Assembly: GCA_002386525.1 (NCBI GenBank)
Contig: DGIS01000034.1
Span: 6,878-70,877 of the forward strand
Direction of reading: 5' to 3'
Source of the DNA: Sphingobacterium sp. UBA4616
GTDB lineage: Bacteria; Bacteroidota; Bacteroidia; Sphingobacteriales; Sphingobacteriaceae
Length of the DNA stretch: 64,000 bases
This document shows, piece after piece, positions 1 to 8,384 of the stretch (positions within the stretch are counted from its first letter, which is position 1; the number at the start of each line of letters is the position of its first letter). The position numbers were made by a program, and so were the translations under genes. The notes under the pieces are model-generated. The model was not told the origin of the DNA and searched no databases. It was given only the letters and a program-made list of their open reading frames with translations.

Positions 1-38
1 TTTATATGCAATATAATTGCAATTATATTGCATATAAA
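1..38. promoter_or_regulatory. Perfect 38-bp palindrome, probable Fur-family operator
   Basis: Positions 1-19 and 20-38 are exact reverse complements. The palindrome contains two overlapping 15-bp boxes of 7-1-7 layout, TGCAATATAATTGCA at 7-21 and TGCAATTATATTGCA at 18-32, offset by 11 bp (about one helical turn). Fur-family repressors (Fur, Zur, PerR) bind 7-1-7 boxes, often as two overlapping dimers, so I infer an operator of this family. It overlaps the predicted -33 element of the following operon, so binding would block transcription. The palindrome could extend left of the window. Which repressor binds is unknown; Zur is favoured because the downstream permease is rich in histidine. Confidence 0.6.
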
Positions 39-58
39 AAGCAATTTATCTAAGTTTG
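28..58 (+). promoter_or_regulatory. Bacteroidota-type promoter of the ABC transporter operon
   Basis: TAAGTTTG at 51-58 matches the TAnnTTTG -7 consensus exactly. A TTG at 28-30 lies 20 bp upstream, within the 17-23 bp spacing of -33 elements. Transcription should start near 64-66. The -33 element lies inside the 38-bp palindrome. Confidence 0.6.
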
Positions 59-82
59 AATATATTTCAATATCTGATTCCC

Positions 83-724
83 ATGAACACTCCAATCGTA
101 TCGACTACACAGTTATCATTCCAGTATCCAAATTCAGCACCAATTGAATTTCCAGATATTTACATCGAAAAAGGTCAACATACACTATTGTTAGGCGATT
201 CAGGTTCTGGAAAAACAACACTATTAAATATGCTAGGTGGTTTGTCACGACCAGAAACAGGTCAGGTCAACATATATAGTCAAAATTTATCGTTGTTATC
301 CAACAGCAAACTGGATCAGTTCAGGTCTCAATATATTGGTTTCATATTTCAAGAGGCCCACCTCCTAAAAAATTTAACGTTAGTTGAAAATATCAAATTG
401 GCGCAGTCTTTAGCCGGAAAAAAAGTAGATATAAGCGCTATTGAACTCATCCTAAAACAGCTGCAATTAGATCAAAAAAGTAATGCCTACCCAAACGAAT
501 TGAGTCGTGGACAGCTGCAACGTGCCGCTATAGCGCGCAGCATTATCAATAAGCCAGCCCTATTGATTGCGGATGAACCGACAGCTGCATTGGACGACAA
601 CAATACCCATAGGGTATTAGAACTCCTATTATCGATAGCTGAAACTGCTGGATCGACCCTACTGATAACTACGCACGACAAGAGAATAAAAGATCAATTC
701 TCCAAAATGTACCTTTTAAAATAA
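83..724 (+). CDS. ABC transporter ATP-binding protein (MacB/LolD-like)
   Basis: This 213-residue ABC ATPase would power the permease encoded next. It has a Walker A motif GDSGSGKTT (about 38-46), a Q-loop GFIFQ (about 86-90), a signature LSRGQ (about 140-144) and a Walker B ending IADEP (about 162-166) followed by TAALD. Size and sequence fit the LolD/MacB class that works with FtsX-fold permeases rather than importers with binding proteins. I chose the ATG at 83: the in-frame TTG at 56 lies inside the -7 box and cannot be in the mRNA. The permease follows after 46 bp. Together with the DUF3299-like protein the set resembles zinc-regulated operons described in Vibrio (zrg type); that comparison is from memory. 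Confidence 0.85.
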   Translation: MNTPIVSTTQLSFQYPNSAPIEFPDIYIEKGQHTLLLGDSGSGKTTLLNMLGGLSRPETGQVNIYSQNLSLLSNSKLDQFRSQYIGFIFQEAHLLKNLTLVENIKLAQSLAGKKVDISAIELILKQLQLDQKSNAYPNELSRGQLQRAAIARSIINKPALLIADEPTAALDDNNTHRVLELLLSIAETAGSTLLITTHDKRIKDQFSKMYLLK

Positions 725-770
725 TTTTTTGCTTTATTTACGCGTCACCCTTTAGATATTAAAATTTGCT

Positions 771-2171
771 ATGAACACGATACAATTGGTTTGGAAAAAT
801 TTAAGTAGACAGTTTGGCTCGGCCTTTCTAAGCATCTTGCTAACGGCATTTGGAATTTCAATCCTTGCCGTGCTTTCAATTACTGGAGAATCTTTTGAAA
901 AGCAGCTTGACAATAACAGCAAAAATATTGATTTAGTCGTTGGTGCTAAAGGGAGTCCGCTGCAATTGATCTTATCGAGTGTTTATCACATCGACAATCC
1001 AACAGGTAACATTCCATTGGACGAACTGGACCCATTACGCCAAAATCCACTTGTGCAGCTAGCAGTTCCGTTATCGCTAGGTGATAACTTCAAAGGGCAT
1101 CGCATCGTTGGAACCGATTCCTCTTTCCTATCCATCTATGAGACTTCTATTCGTGAAGGCCGCATTTGGCAAAATAATTTTGAAGTAGTCATTGGTGACC
1201 AGGTTGCAAAAAAACAGCAACTGAAAATCGGTGATCAAATACATAGTTCGCACGGCTTGAGCAAAGATGGCCATCATCATGATGAACATCCTTTTACTAT
1301 TGTCGGCATTTTAAAGCACAATAACAATGTTACTGATAACCTGATATTAACCAACTTAGAGAGTGTCTGGGATGTCCATGGAATCGCACACGCACATGAT
1401 CACGAAGAAACTGCACTACAAAAAGAACTCCGTGAACGCGAAGAAGATAGGGAGGAAACCGTCAAAGCCCATCTCCACCATCATGGTGAAGATTTAGAAG
1501 AAAACTCTAACGCAGCTTTAGGAACCAGCGGAAAAGATCATCACGACCACGATCACGATGAGCAAGACCAACACGAAGAGGAAAGTATAATTGTAAAATC
1601 TATTGGCGCAGATATGGTGAAGCAAAATGGACTGGAAATAACTGCTATTTTAATTAAATATCAATCCCCCGCAGCTATCGGTATATTACCTAAAATGATC
1701 GACCAACAAACGGATATGCAAGCTGCTTCTCCAGCGATGGAAAGTACTCGTTTGTTTTCACTGTTAGGAGTAGGAATGGATTCTCTAGCTATCCTAGCGT
1801 ATGTGATCATGCTCATTGCGGGCCTGAGTGTATTTATTAATCTCTACAATGCGTTGAAACAACGTAAATATGATCTAGCCATTATGCGTACACTCGGAGC
1901 CTCTAAAGGAAAGTTATTCAACATTGTTTTATTAGAAGGCCTGACAATAACAATCATTGGTGGATTGGTGGGACTTTTATTGGCACATTTGGCCTTATAC
2001 TATATCAGCAACCAAACGAGCCAGAGTGCCGACTTTATCGAAGCTTTTAGGCTACATCCAAAAGAATTGGTATTTTTGTCTGTCGCTTGTCTAATTGGTG
2101 TGCTCGCAGCGTTAATTCCTGCTGTGAAAGCGTATCGGACAAGTATAGCCGGTACTTTGTCAAACAAATAG
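771..2171 (+). CDS. FtsX/MacB-type ABC permease with a His-rich periplasmic loop
   Basis: This 466-residue inner-membrane permease has an N-terminal membrane segment (about 16-38), a large extracytoplasmic region (about 40-325) and three C-terminal membrane segments of the FtsX fold (about 335-460, with the family-typical NALKQRKYDLAIMRTLGAS stretch). Proteins of this fold use ATP to drive periplasmic or envelope work rather than classical import. The unusual part is about residues 160-275, which is packed with His, Asp and Glu, including GHHHDEH, HAHDH, HLHHHGE and DHHDHDHDE. This is typical of metal handling, so zinc or a similar cation is the likely ligand. The gene is cotranscribed with the ATPase upstream. 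Function beyond envelope ABC permease is inference. Confidence 0.82.
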   Translation: MNTIQLVWKNLSRQFGSAFLSILLTAFGISILAVLSITGESFEKQLDNNSKNIDLVVGAKGSPLQLILSSVYHIDNPTGNIPLDELDPLRQNPLVQLAVPLSLGDNFKGHRIVGTDSSFLSIYETSIREGRIWQNNFEVVIGDQVAKKQQLKIGDQIHSSHGLSKDGHHHDEHPFTIVGILKHNNNVTDNLILTNLESVWDVHGIAHAHDHEETALQKELREREEDREETVKAHLHHHGEDLEENSNAALGTSGKDHHDHDHDEQDQHEEESIIVKSIGADMVKQNGLEITAILIKYQSPAAIGILPKMIDQQTDMQAASPAMESTRLFSLLGVGMDSLAILAYVIMLIAGLSVFINLYNALKQRKYDLAIMRTLGASKGKLFNIVLLEGLTITIIGGLVGLLLAHLALYYISNQTSQSADFIEAFRLHPKELVFLSVACLIGVLAALIPAVKAYRTSIAGTLSNK

Positions 2172-2347
2172 AATAATGGCAATTGAACTAAAATGAAAAA
2201 TAGGGGTACAGAGCTGGTAACTCCTGGTATTGCAATAAAAAAATAGCGATACGATATATGTAATATTAACCGCGATGAAGCTATCAGATGTATTCATCAA
2301 ACAGCACAAATCGGATAGCTTCATCCCAACAAGAAAAAATTAAACAG

Positions 2348-2824
2348 ATGAAAAAACTTATCACTGCATTCTGCTTCATATTCTTCGGCATCATACAGTT
2401 ACAGGCACAGATTGGCAGCAATCCGGATATTCCCGACCATACGCCCATGATGAACAAAACGTGGGAAGCGATTGATAAAATGGCCTACAAAGTCACGTAT
2501 AACGGCGCAAAGAAAGTGTATACTCCTTTCTATCCGAAGGAACTTAAAGCACTTGAAAATAAAATAGTAGAACTGCCAGGTTACATGGTTCCGCTTCATA
2601 GTGGCCGTAATCATAAAAACTTTATGATGTCTGTACTGCCAGTTATGCAATGTCAATTCTGTGGCTCTAATGGTATCCCTCCTATGGTCGAAGTAACCCT
2701 AAAAGGTAGTGCAATTAAGTTCTCAGAAGATCCGATTAAATTAAAAGGAAAGATGATCTTTACCAAGGATCCGTTGAAAGGAAATGCTGAAATTCAGATT
2801 GTAGATGCTGAACCGATAAAGTAA
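2348..2824 (+). CDS. Exported DUF3299-like protein
   Basis: A 158-residue protein with a signal peptide (MKKLITAFCFIFFG then a QAQ cleavage region). I chose the ATG at 2348 because it begins that signal; an in-frame start at 2288 would add 20 polar residues before it. The mature part has a GYMVPL segment and a CQFCGSNGIPPMVEV segment, the pattern I associate with DUF3299. The CxxC pair could bind metal or be redox active. It follows the His-rich ABC permease after about 175 bp on the same strand; that gap holds the palindrome TATTGCAATA (2228-2237), which shares the TGCAATA half-site of the operator at 1-38. A role in metal supply is inferred only from this neighbourhood. Confidence 0.65.
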   Translation: MKKLITAFCFIFFGIIQLQAQIGSNPDIPDHTPMMNKTWEAIDKMAYKVTYNGAKKVYTPFYPKELKALENKIVELPGYMVPLHSGRNHKNFMMSVLPVMQCQFCGSNGIPPMVEVTLKGSAIKFSEDPIKLKGKMIFTKDPLKGNAEIQIVDAEPIK

Positions 2825-2851
2825 ACTAGCGGTTACTACTACACAATTGAA

Positions 2852-2884
2852 AAATGGACTTTACAAAGCTATCAAAGTCCATTT
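2852..2884 (-). terminator. Rho-independent terminator of the rsmE operon
   Basis: An 11-bp stem (2852-2862 with 2874-2884) and an 11-nt loop lie between two convergent genes. Read on the - strand the stem is followed by a run of T, so it terminates the rsmE transcript; it may also slow the + strand transcript. Confidence 0.7.
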
Positions 2885-2909
2885 AATGGATCAGGATCCT
2901 CTATTATTT

Positions 2910-3626
2910 TTACTGTCTATTCAGTAAGGAAACTTCCATACAGGCCGCTAAAGCAGCGGTTTCGGTCCTCAAACGCGACTCTCCCAGCGAGATTGGATGA
3001 AAACCCATCTGTATCGCCAGCTTTATTTCCTCGTCCGAAAAATCACCTTCTGGACCGATAAGGATAATATAATGTTTGGCTGGCTCAAAAATTTGGTTTA
3101 AATACTTCTTTTCCGCATCCACACAATGTGCAATCGCTTTTTGTACGCCTTCAGTTGGAATATTTTTCAAAAACTGTTTAAACGAAACAGCAGCATTAAG
3201 TTTGGGTAGATAAGCTTTCAACGATTGTTTCATCGCTGCAACAACCACCTTGTTTAAGCGATCTAATTTAACCTCTTTTCGCTCAGAATGCTCGCAAATA
3301 AGGGGCGTGATTTCCTGAATCCCTACCTCCGTTGCCTTCTCTAAAAACCATTCGATACGATCGATATTCTTTGTTGGCCCCACCGCAATATGCAGATGGT
3401 AGCGAGGATGTTGAAAGTCCTCCTCCACATTTAAAATAGCAAGAACTGTGCGTTTAGGATGTGGGTCAATAATTTGAGCTTCGTACAAACCTCCGCGACC
3501 ATCTATAAGATGTAAACGATCTCCGGAATCCATACGAAGCACACGAATAGCGTGCTTACTTTCTTCCTCACTAAGGATAAAATTTTCTGATGAAGGATTT
3601 AAATCCGGTGTAAAAAATAACTGCAT
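2910..3626 (-). CDS. rsmE: 16S rRNA (uracil-1498-N3)-methyltransferase RsmE
   Basis: At 238 residues this is full length for RsmE, the SPOUT-class enzyme that methylates N3 of U1498 in 16S rRNA. The N-terminal PUA-like part has the ESKHAIRVLRM segment. The C-terminal SPOUT knot shows IGPEGDFSDEEI and SLGESRLRTETAA, the S-adenosylmethionine-binding loops of the family. It is the last gene of a four-gene - strand operon, 17 bp after the CNNM/CorC protein, and is closed by the hairpin at 2852-2884. Confidence 0.93.
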   Translation of the reverse strand: MQLFFTPDLNPSSENFILSEEESKHAIRVLRMDSGDRLHLIDGRGGLYEAQIIDPHPKRTVLAILNVEEDFQHPRYHLHIAVGPTKNIDRIEWFLEKATEVGIQEITPLICEHSERKEVKLDRLNKVVVAAMKQSLKAYLPKLNAAVSFKQFLKNIPTEGVQKAIAHCVDAEKKYLNQIFEPAKHYIILIGPEGDFSDEEIKLAIQMGFHPISLGESRLRTETAALAACMEVSLLNRQ

Positions 3627-3643
3627 GTGCTACTCGCTACTAT

Positions 3644-4957
3644 TTATTCTTCGGTATCATCTTCAGCAGACTCGACCAATTCCAATTTGACAAATTCGAT
3701 ATTCTGCTGCGCTTTTCGAATGATGGTGAATATGTAACCATACTCTTCTTTCCGCTCGCCGACTTCCGGTATCTTATCGAAGATTTCACTCACAAGACCA
3801 GACATCGTATCGTAATCCTGACTCTCAGGTAACTCTATTGGAAGAAACTCATTCACATCATGAATACTGGCTCCAGCATCCACCATATACTCTGTTTCGG
3901 AAATACGCTCCACAACCGGAGTTTCTTCATCGTATTCATCCTGGATTTCACCCACCAACTCCTCTACGATATCTTCCAATGTAACCATACCTGCCGTTCC
4001 ACCAAATTCATCCAATACGATCGCCAACTGAATCCGCTTCAGCTGAAATTCAGCCATCAAATCATTGATCTTCTTCGTTTCAGGAATAAAATAGGGTTTG
4101 CGCATAATATTTTTCATGACAACCTCTTTTCCTTTCGCTAAAAGCGGTAGAATATCTTTTGTATGAACAATACCCACGATTTGGTCAATATTATCATCAT
4201 AGATTGGAAGACGGGAGTACCCTTCTTCCGTCATCGTTTCAATCAGTTCAGAAGCATCAGCGGTCACTTCCACCGCCACAATTCTAGTACGCGGTACCAT
4301 AATATTCTTAACGATACGTTCGTTAAAATCGAATACGTTTTTAATCAATTCGTGCTCGGAAATATCCAAAGCACCAGATTCTTTACCTTTATCTAAAAGA
4401 TACTGTAATTCTTCCGACGAGTGGGCAGATTCTCCTTTGGTAACTTCAAATCCCAAAATCTTTAACAGGAAATTAGCAAAACCGTTTAAAACCCAAATAA
4501 TTGGTCGAAAGATAAAGTAGAAAAATTGCAGCGGAACCGCAATTTTCATCGTTGTTGCAACAGGTTTTTGAATCGCTATCGATTTAGGAGCAAGCTCTCC
4601 AAATACAATGTGTAACACAGTAATAATCGAAAAAGCCAATACATGTCCTGCATTGGTAGCAATCGACCCAGTCAATTCAACACCGAAAAAACCCAGTGCA
4701 CCCTGCACAATTTGGGTCATTACAGCCTCGCCGACCCAGCCCAAAGCTAATGACGAGAGTGTAATACCCAATTGTGTAGCGGCCAAATAACCATCCAAAT
4801 GTTCCGTTATACTCTTGGCTATGGTAGCAACTTTGCTACCTGTTTTTGCCTGAACTTCAATTTGGGAGACTCGGACCTTGACAATAGCAAACTCTGCGGC
4901 GACAAAAAAGCCGTTTGCAAGTACTAAAAACAATGTCCAAAATAAATCGAGCGCCAT
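3644..4957 (-). CDS. CNNM/CorC-type membrane protein (DUF21, CBS pair, CorC_HlyC)
   Basis: A 437-residue inner-membrane protein. The first 190 residues form the DUF21/CNNM membrane domain (start ALDLFWTLFLVLANGFFVAAE). Two CBS domains follow (about 205-335, with IMVPRTRIVAVE and a LDEFGGTAGMVTLEDIVEELVGEI segment), and a CorC_HlyC domain closes the protein (about 350-430). Family members are linked to Mg2+ or other divalent cation transport; older annotations call them hemolysins, which is not a safe function. It lies 8 bp after ppa and 17 bp before rsmE. Confidence 0.88.
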   Translation of the reverse strand: MALDLFWTLFLVLANGFFVAAEFAIVKVRVSQIEVQAKTGSKVATIAKSITEHLDGYLAATQLGITLSSLALGWVGEAVMTQIVQGALGFFGVELTGSIATNAGHVLAFSIITVLHIVFGELAPKSIAIQKPVATTMKIAVPLQFFYFIFRPIIWVLNGFANFLLKILGFEVTKGESAHSSEELQYLLDKGKESGALDISEHELIKNVFDFNERIVKNIMVPRTRIVAVEVTADASELIETMTEEGYSRLPIYDDNIDQIVGIVHTKDILPLLAKGKEVVMKNIMRKPYFIPETKKINDLMAEFQLKRIQLAIVLDEFGGTAGMVTLEDIVEELVGEIQDEYDEETPVVERISETEYMVDAGASIHDVNEFLPIELPESQDYDTMSGLVSEIFDKIPEVGERKEEYGYIFTIIRKAQQNIEFVKLELVESAEDDTEE

Positions 4958-4965
4958 GCTGGGGG

Positions 4966-5508
4966 TTATTTGTTAACAAATTCTGTTTTGTACAATTCGA
5001 TAGCCTCAATCAAGATTCTTTGCGCTTCATCACGTCCCTTCACACCCTCAACAACGACATGCTTCTTTTCAAGCGCTTTATAACTCTCAAAGAATTGTAC
5101 AATTTCTTTCATTGTATGCGGAGGCAACTGATCAATATCTTTAATGTAATTAAAAATAGGATCATTTTTAGCTACCGCAATAATTTTATCATCTTGCTCT
5201 CCACCATCTACCATATTCATTACGCCAATAACCTGTGCCTCAACTAATGTCAATGGTAAAATATCCACCGAACAGATGACCAAAATATCCAACGGATCTT
5301 TGTCATCGCAATAAGTTTGTGGGATAAAACCATAATTGGCAGGATAAACGACAGAAGAACTCATCACTCTGTCCAAAAGCAACAAACCAGTTTCTTTGTC
5401 TAATTCATACTTTCCTTTGGATCCGTTTGTAATCTCAATGATAGCATTTACGGCATTTGGCACATTCTCACCTGGAGAAACCATGTGCCAAGGATTTTGT
5501 TTACTCAT
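4966..5508 (-). CDS. ppa: Inorganic pyrophosphatase (family I)
   Basis: A 180-residue soluble cytoplasmic enzyme that hydrolyses pyrophosphate to phosphate and pulls biosynthetic reactions forward. The family I signature DKDPLDILVI with its metal-binding aspartates is intact, preceded by the substrate-site pattern SSVVYPANYGFIPQT. Length fits bacterial soluble pyrophosphatases. It sits 7 bp after dedA and 8 bp before the CNNM/CorC gene, so it is translated from the same operon. Confidence 0.94.
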   Translation of the reverse strand: MSKQNPWHMVSPGENVPNAVNAIIEITNGSKGKYELDKETGLLLLDRVMSSSVVYPANYGFIPQTYCDDKDPLDILVICSVDILPLTLVEAQVIGVMNMVDGGEQDDKIIAVAKNDPIFNYIKDIDQLPPHTMKEIVQFFESYKALEKKHVVVEGVKGRDEAQRILIEAIELYKTEFVNK

Positions 5509-5515
5509 TTTTTAT

Positions 5516-6166
5516 TTACTGTATATTTTGTTTGTTTCTTTTATCCTTAATACGTTTTTTCAATAACGTTATGGCAATTGGCAAAAATGCAATGACAATC
5601 ATACCAACTATCACATATTCTACATAATGAATAATACCAGGGAATTCGATACCTAGGAAATAACCTGAAAGCGTCAAAACTACCACCCAGATGGCAGCCC
5701 CTGAAACATTATATAGCACAAATTTTTTAAAATCTAATTTTACGACACCGGCAAAGATAGGCGCAAAAGTACGAACTATTGGAACAAATCTTCCTATAAT
5801 TAAAGCGGTTCCACCATATTTGTGGTAAAATTCCTCAGCCATGACCACATATTTGCGCTTAAAGATGAAACTATCCTTTCGCTTAAATAACATCGGTCCC
5901 GCTCGATAGCCAAACCAATATCCTGTAAAATTACCTAATACCCCAGCGGTAAACAAGCCCAAACAAAGCGTGAATATATTCACGTCAATTTTATTCAGCG
6001 CGCAGAATAATCCAGCAAGAAATAATAAATAATCACCAGGTAGAAAAAATCCAAAAAATAGACCAGTCTCAGCAAATACAATGAGGATAACTAAATAAAA
6101 CCCTCCTGAACTCAATAGCTCCTCTGGGTTCAATAATTGTTGAAATGACAACAAAAGTTCATGCAT
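5516..6166 (-). CDS. DedA family membrane protein
   Basis: A 216-residue polytopic membrane protein of the DedA/VTT family. It has the N-terminal ETGLFFGFFLPGDYLLFLAG re-entrant segment and the central GRFVPIVRTFAPIFAGV motif with the arginines conserved in the family. Members act in lipid-carrier (undecaprenyl phosphate) or phospholipid translocation; the exact substrate here is unknown. It is the first gene of the operon dedA-ppa-CNNM-rsmE and has a recognisable promoter at 6251-6278. Confidence 0.9.
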   Translation of the reverse strand: MHELLLSFQQLLNPEELLSSGGFYLVILIVFAETGLFFGFFLPGDYLLFLAGLFCALNKIDVNIFTLCLGLFTAGVLGNFTGYWFGYRAGPMLFKRKDSFIFKRKYVVMAEEFYHKYGGTALIIGRFVPIVRTFAPIFAGVVKLDFKKFVLYNVSGAAIWVVVLTLSGYFLGIEFPGIIHYVEYVIVGMIVIAFLPIAITLLKKRIKDKRNKQNIQ

Positions 6167-6250
6167 AACCTTTAGTAAAAATCAATGTTGCGTTCATTAT
6201 TTAGAACAAATCCCACGCTTATTTCTGCACAATTTTGAAACAACAAAGTA

Positions 6251-6278
6251 CAAATATAGCATTCTTCTAAAAAACCAA
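6251..6278 (-). promoter_or_regulatory. Promoter of the dedA-ppa-CNNM-rsmE operon
   Basis: On the - strand TATATTTG (6251-6258) matches TAnnTTTG exactly, and TTG (6276-6278) lies 17 bp upstream. Predicted start is near 6244, about 78 nt before the dedA ATG. Confidence 0.5.
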
Positions 6279-6308
6279 CGTAAATCAAGTGTAATATAAT
6301 CTTTCTAA

Positions 6309-6725
6309 TTATTGATTTTGAGCAGTTATACTCACGATAGACTCGCGGATAGTGGTCGCAATCTGATGGAGTTCGTCCTCAGTTAAGCTCAATTTAGGTC
6401 CAGCAAAGTTTAAATCACTAATTTTATTAATAGGAACCAAATGTATGTGTGCATGAGCTACCTCTAAACCCACGACAGCTACACCAACTTTTACACATGG
6501 AATTACTTTTTTAATACCTTGAGCAACAATCTTAGCAAAGACCCAAAGCGCCATGTATTCGTCATCTTCGATATCAAAAATGTAATCTGTCTCTTTCTTG
6601 GGTATCACTAATACATGCCCTTTAGCTAATGGGCTGATATCCAAAAAAGCTAGAAAATCATTACTCTCAGCAACTTTGTAAGCTGGGATCTCTCCGGAAA
6701 CGATTTTTGAAAAAATTGTCGACAT
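6309..6725 (-). CDS. HIT family hydrolase
   Basis: A 138-residue HIT-family protein of the Hint/PKCI branch. It begins TIFSKIVSGEIPAYKVAE, the usual start of this branch, has FLDISPLAKGHVLVIPK in the middle and the catalytic triad motif HAHIHLVP (about 110-117). Family members hydrolyse nucleoside phosphoramidates or AMP-linked substrates in the cytoplasm; the physiological substrate is not known. The gene is preceded by the greA terminator, so it is probably transcribed alone. Confidence 0.9.
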   Translation of the reverse strand: MSTIFSKIVSGEIPAYKVAESNDFLAFLDISPLAKGHVLVIPKKETDYIFDIEDDEYMALWVFAKIVAQGIKKVIPCVKVGVAVVGLEVAHAHIHLVPINKISDLNFAGPKLSLTEDELHQIATTIRESIVSITAQNQ

Positions 6726-6876
6726 ATTATTCTAATCTTGGAATAAATCTTTTTAAAAAACAATCAGCAAACAACAGACTTAATCTACTAAGCCCTTGGT
6801 ATGTCGGCGATTAAAGAAATCTAACTACCGCTTTTTCACACCCTGTAATTCCACTGTTCAACAAATATAAACAAAA

Positions 6877-6904
6877 AAGGTCGCGATTGCTACATCACGA
6901 CCTT
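6877..6904 (-). terminator. Rho-independent terminator after greA
   Basis: Stem AAGGTCG..CGACCTT, extended by three more pairs past one mismatch, at 6877-6904. On the - strand it is followed by TTTTTTG. It separates greA from the HIT gene. Confidence 0.8.
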
Positions 6905-6965
6905 CTTAATATAAAGTTAATTTGTAGATGTGCGGTTATGGCATACCGCACATAACCGACATATA

Positions 6966-7439
6966 TTACCTTGAAATATCTACGATTTCGAATTCAATTT
7001 TACCCGCTGGTACTTCTATAACAGCTGTATCGCCTTTAGATTTACCCAACAAACCTTGGGCAATAGGAGATTTAACAGAAATCTTACCTGACTTCAGATC
7101 TGCCTCTGACTCTGCGACCAATTGATAAGTCATTTCAGCACCATTCTTTTTGTTCTTTATCTTAACAATCGATAAGGCCAAAACTTTAGATGTATCCAAT
7201 TTGGACTCATCAATTAAACGTGCCGTAGCCAATGTATTCTCTAAATTGGCAATTTTAGCCTCATGAAGCCCCTGAGCCTCTTTGGCCGCATCATACTCTG
7301 CATTTTCAGACAAATCCCCCTTGTCTCTTGCCTCTGCAATAGCATTGGCAATTTTTGATCTTCCTTCCGTCTTCAGATAAGCCAATTCCTCTTTAAGCTT
7401 ACGCAATCCTTCTTCCGTAAAATAAGTTACTTCTGCCAT
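6966..7439 (-). CDS. greA: Transcription elongation factor GreA
   Basis: A 157-residue GreA. The N-terminal coiled coil (about 1-75) has the GDLSENAEYDAAKEAQ segment whose acidic residues at the hairpin tip enter the RNA polymerase secondary channel and stimulate RNA cleavage in stalled complexes. The C-terminal FKBP-like domain ends ISVKSPIAQGLLGKSKGDTA. It is flanked by terminators on both sides (7479-7523 upstream, 6877-6904 downstream), so it is a single-gene transcript whose promoter must lie in or next to the upstream hairpin. Confidence 0.95.
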   Translation of the reverse strand: MAEVTYFTEEGLRKLKEELAYLKTEGRSKIANAIAEARDKGDLSENAEYDAAKEAQGLHEAKIANLENTLATARLIDESKLDTSKVLALSIVKIKNKKNGAEMTYQLVAESEADLKSGKISVKSPIAQGLLGKSKGDTAVIEVPAGKIEFEIVDISR

Positions 7440-7478
7440 AATTTTATTTTTTTTTCTTATTTTATACTTTTTAAAAAA

Positions 7479-7523
7479 GAAACAAGACCATATTTCCCTC
7501 TTCGGGAAACATGGTCTTGTTTC
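7479..7523 (-). terminator. Strong terminator after the response regulator gene
   Basis: A 20-bp stem (7479-7498 with 7504-7523, one mismatch) and a 5-nt loop TCTTC. On the - strand it is followed by TTTTTT. It ends the S9-like / sensor kinase / regulator transcript just before greA. Confidence 0.85.
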
Positions 7524-7583
7524 GAATCTATACGAAGATAATAATTGTTTTTAACAAAACAAACTCTTACCCGCTAATTATAA

Positions 7584-8282
7584 TCAAATCTCCTCCTCGT
7601 CAACAAATTTATAGCCGAGTCCACGCACAGTCTGTAGATAATGTGGCTTGTCCGGATTTGTCTCGATCTTTTTCCGTAAACGAACCACATGCATATCTAA
7701 AGTACGCGTGTTGACATTTGAGCTATACCCCCACACAACCTCCATTAATTCTTCACGTGTAATCTCCCGCCCTAAATTCTGTAGGAAATGAAGTAAAATG
7801 CGATTTTCCAAAATGGTCAATTCAACTTTCCTTCCGTCACGTATCAAGGAATGAATATTCGGATGATGTTCCGTCTGACCAAACTTGTACACTTCGGGAC
7901 TGTTTTTCGGTAAGAAAAATTTCACCTTGTTATCGATCATCGCAATAAGCACATCCATATTGAAAGGCTTACTAATGTAATCAGTCACGCCAAAACTGTA
8001 AGCTTCAATTTTGTCCACATCTTGAGATTTAGCTGTCATCATGATGATAATATTCTCAAACCCCGCTTTGCGCACATCTTCACAGATCTCGTTGCCTTCT
8101 TTTCCTGGAAGCATCCAGTCCAGCAAAACAACATCGGGCCTTTTTTCCAAAATCAAACTTTCAGCTTCATTCCCATTTCCGCTTTGAATGACCTGATAGC
8201 CTTCGGATTCCAATCGATGTTTTACCAAGAACCGTAAGTTCTCATCATCTTCAATAACAGCAACAGTGATGTCTTTATTCAT
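7584..8282 (-). CDS. OmpR/PhoB-family response regulator
   Basis: A 232-residue regulator with a receiver domain (about 5-120, phospho-acceptor Asp55 in LLDWMLPG, acidic pair in IEDDEN, Lys in YISKPFN) and a C-terminal winged helix (about 135-228, with VNTRTLDMHVVRLRKKIE and TVRGLGYKF). It should bind DNA after phosphorylation by the kinase encoded immediately upstream. It is the last gene of the set S9-like protein, kinase, regulator, and is closed by the hairpin at 7479-7523. Target genes cannot be told from the sequence. Confidence 0.93.
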   Translation of the reverse strand: MNKDITVAVIEDDENLRFLVKHRLESEGYQVIQSGNGNEAESLILEKRPDVVLLDWMLPGKEGNEICEDVRKAGFENIIIMMTAKSQDVDKIEAYSFGVTDYISKPFNMDVLIAMIDNKVKFFLPKNSPEVYKFGQTEHHPNIHSLIRDGRKVELTILENRILLHFLQNLGREITREELMEVVWGYSSNVNTRTLDMHVVRLRKKIETNPDKPHYLQTVRGLGYKFVDEEEI

Positions 8283-8384
8283 AAGTAAATAATTTGTCTT
8301 TTAAATGTCTTATGTAATATCCAGTTTATAACGATAAGTTTTCATGCTTTCTAAACATGGATATTTCATATTTAAATTTATTTT

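Noticed and set aside
56..82. Upstream TTG start for the first ABC ATPase
   Set aside because: The TTG lies inside the -7 box TAAGTTTG, so it would not be transcribed; the ATG at 83 fits the family start.
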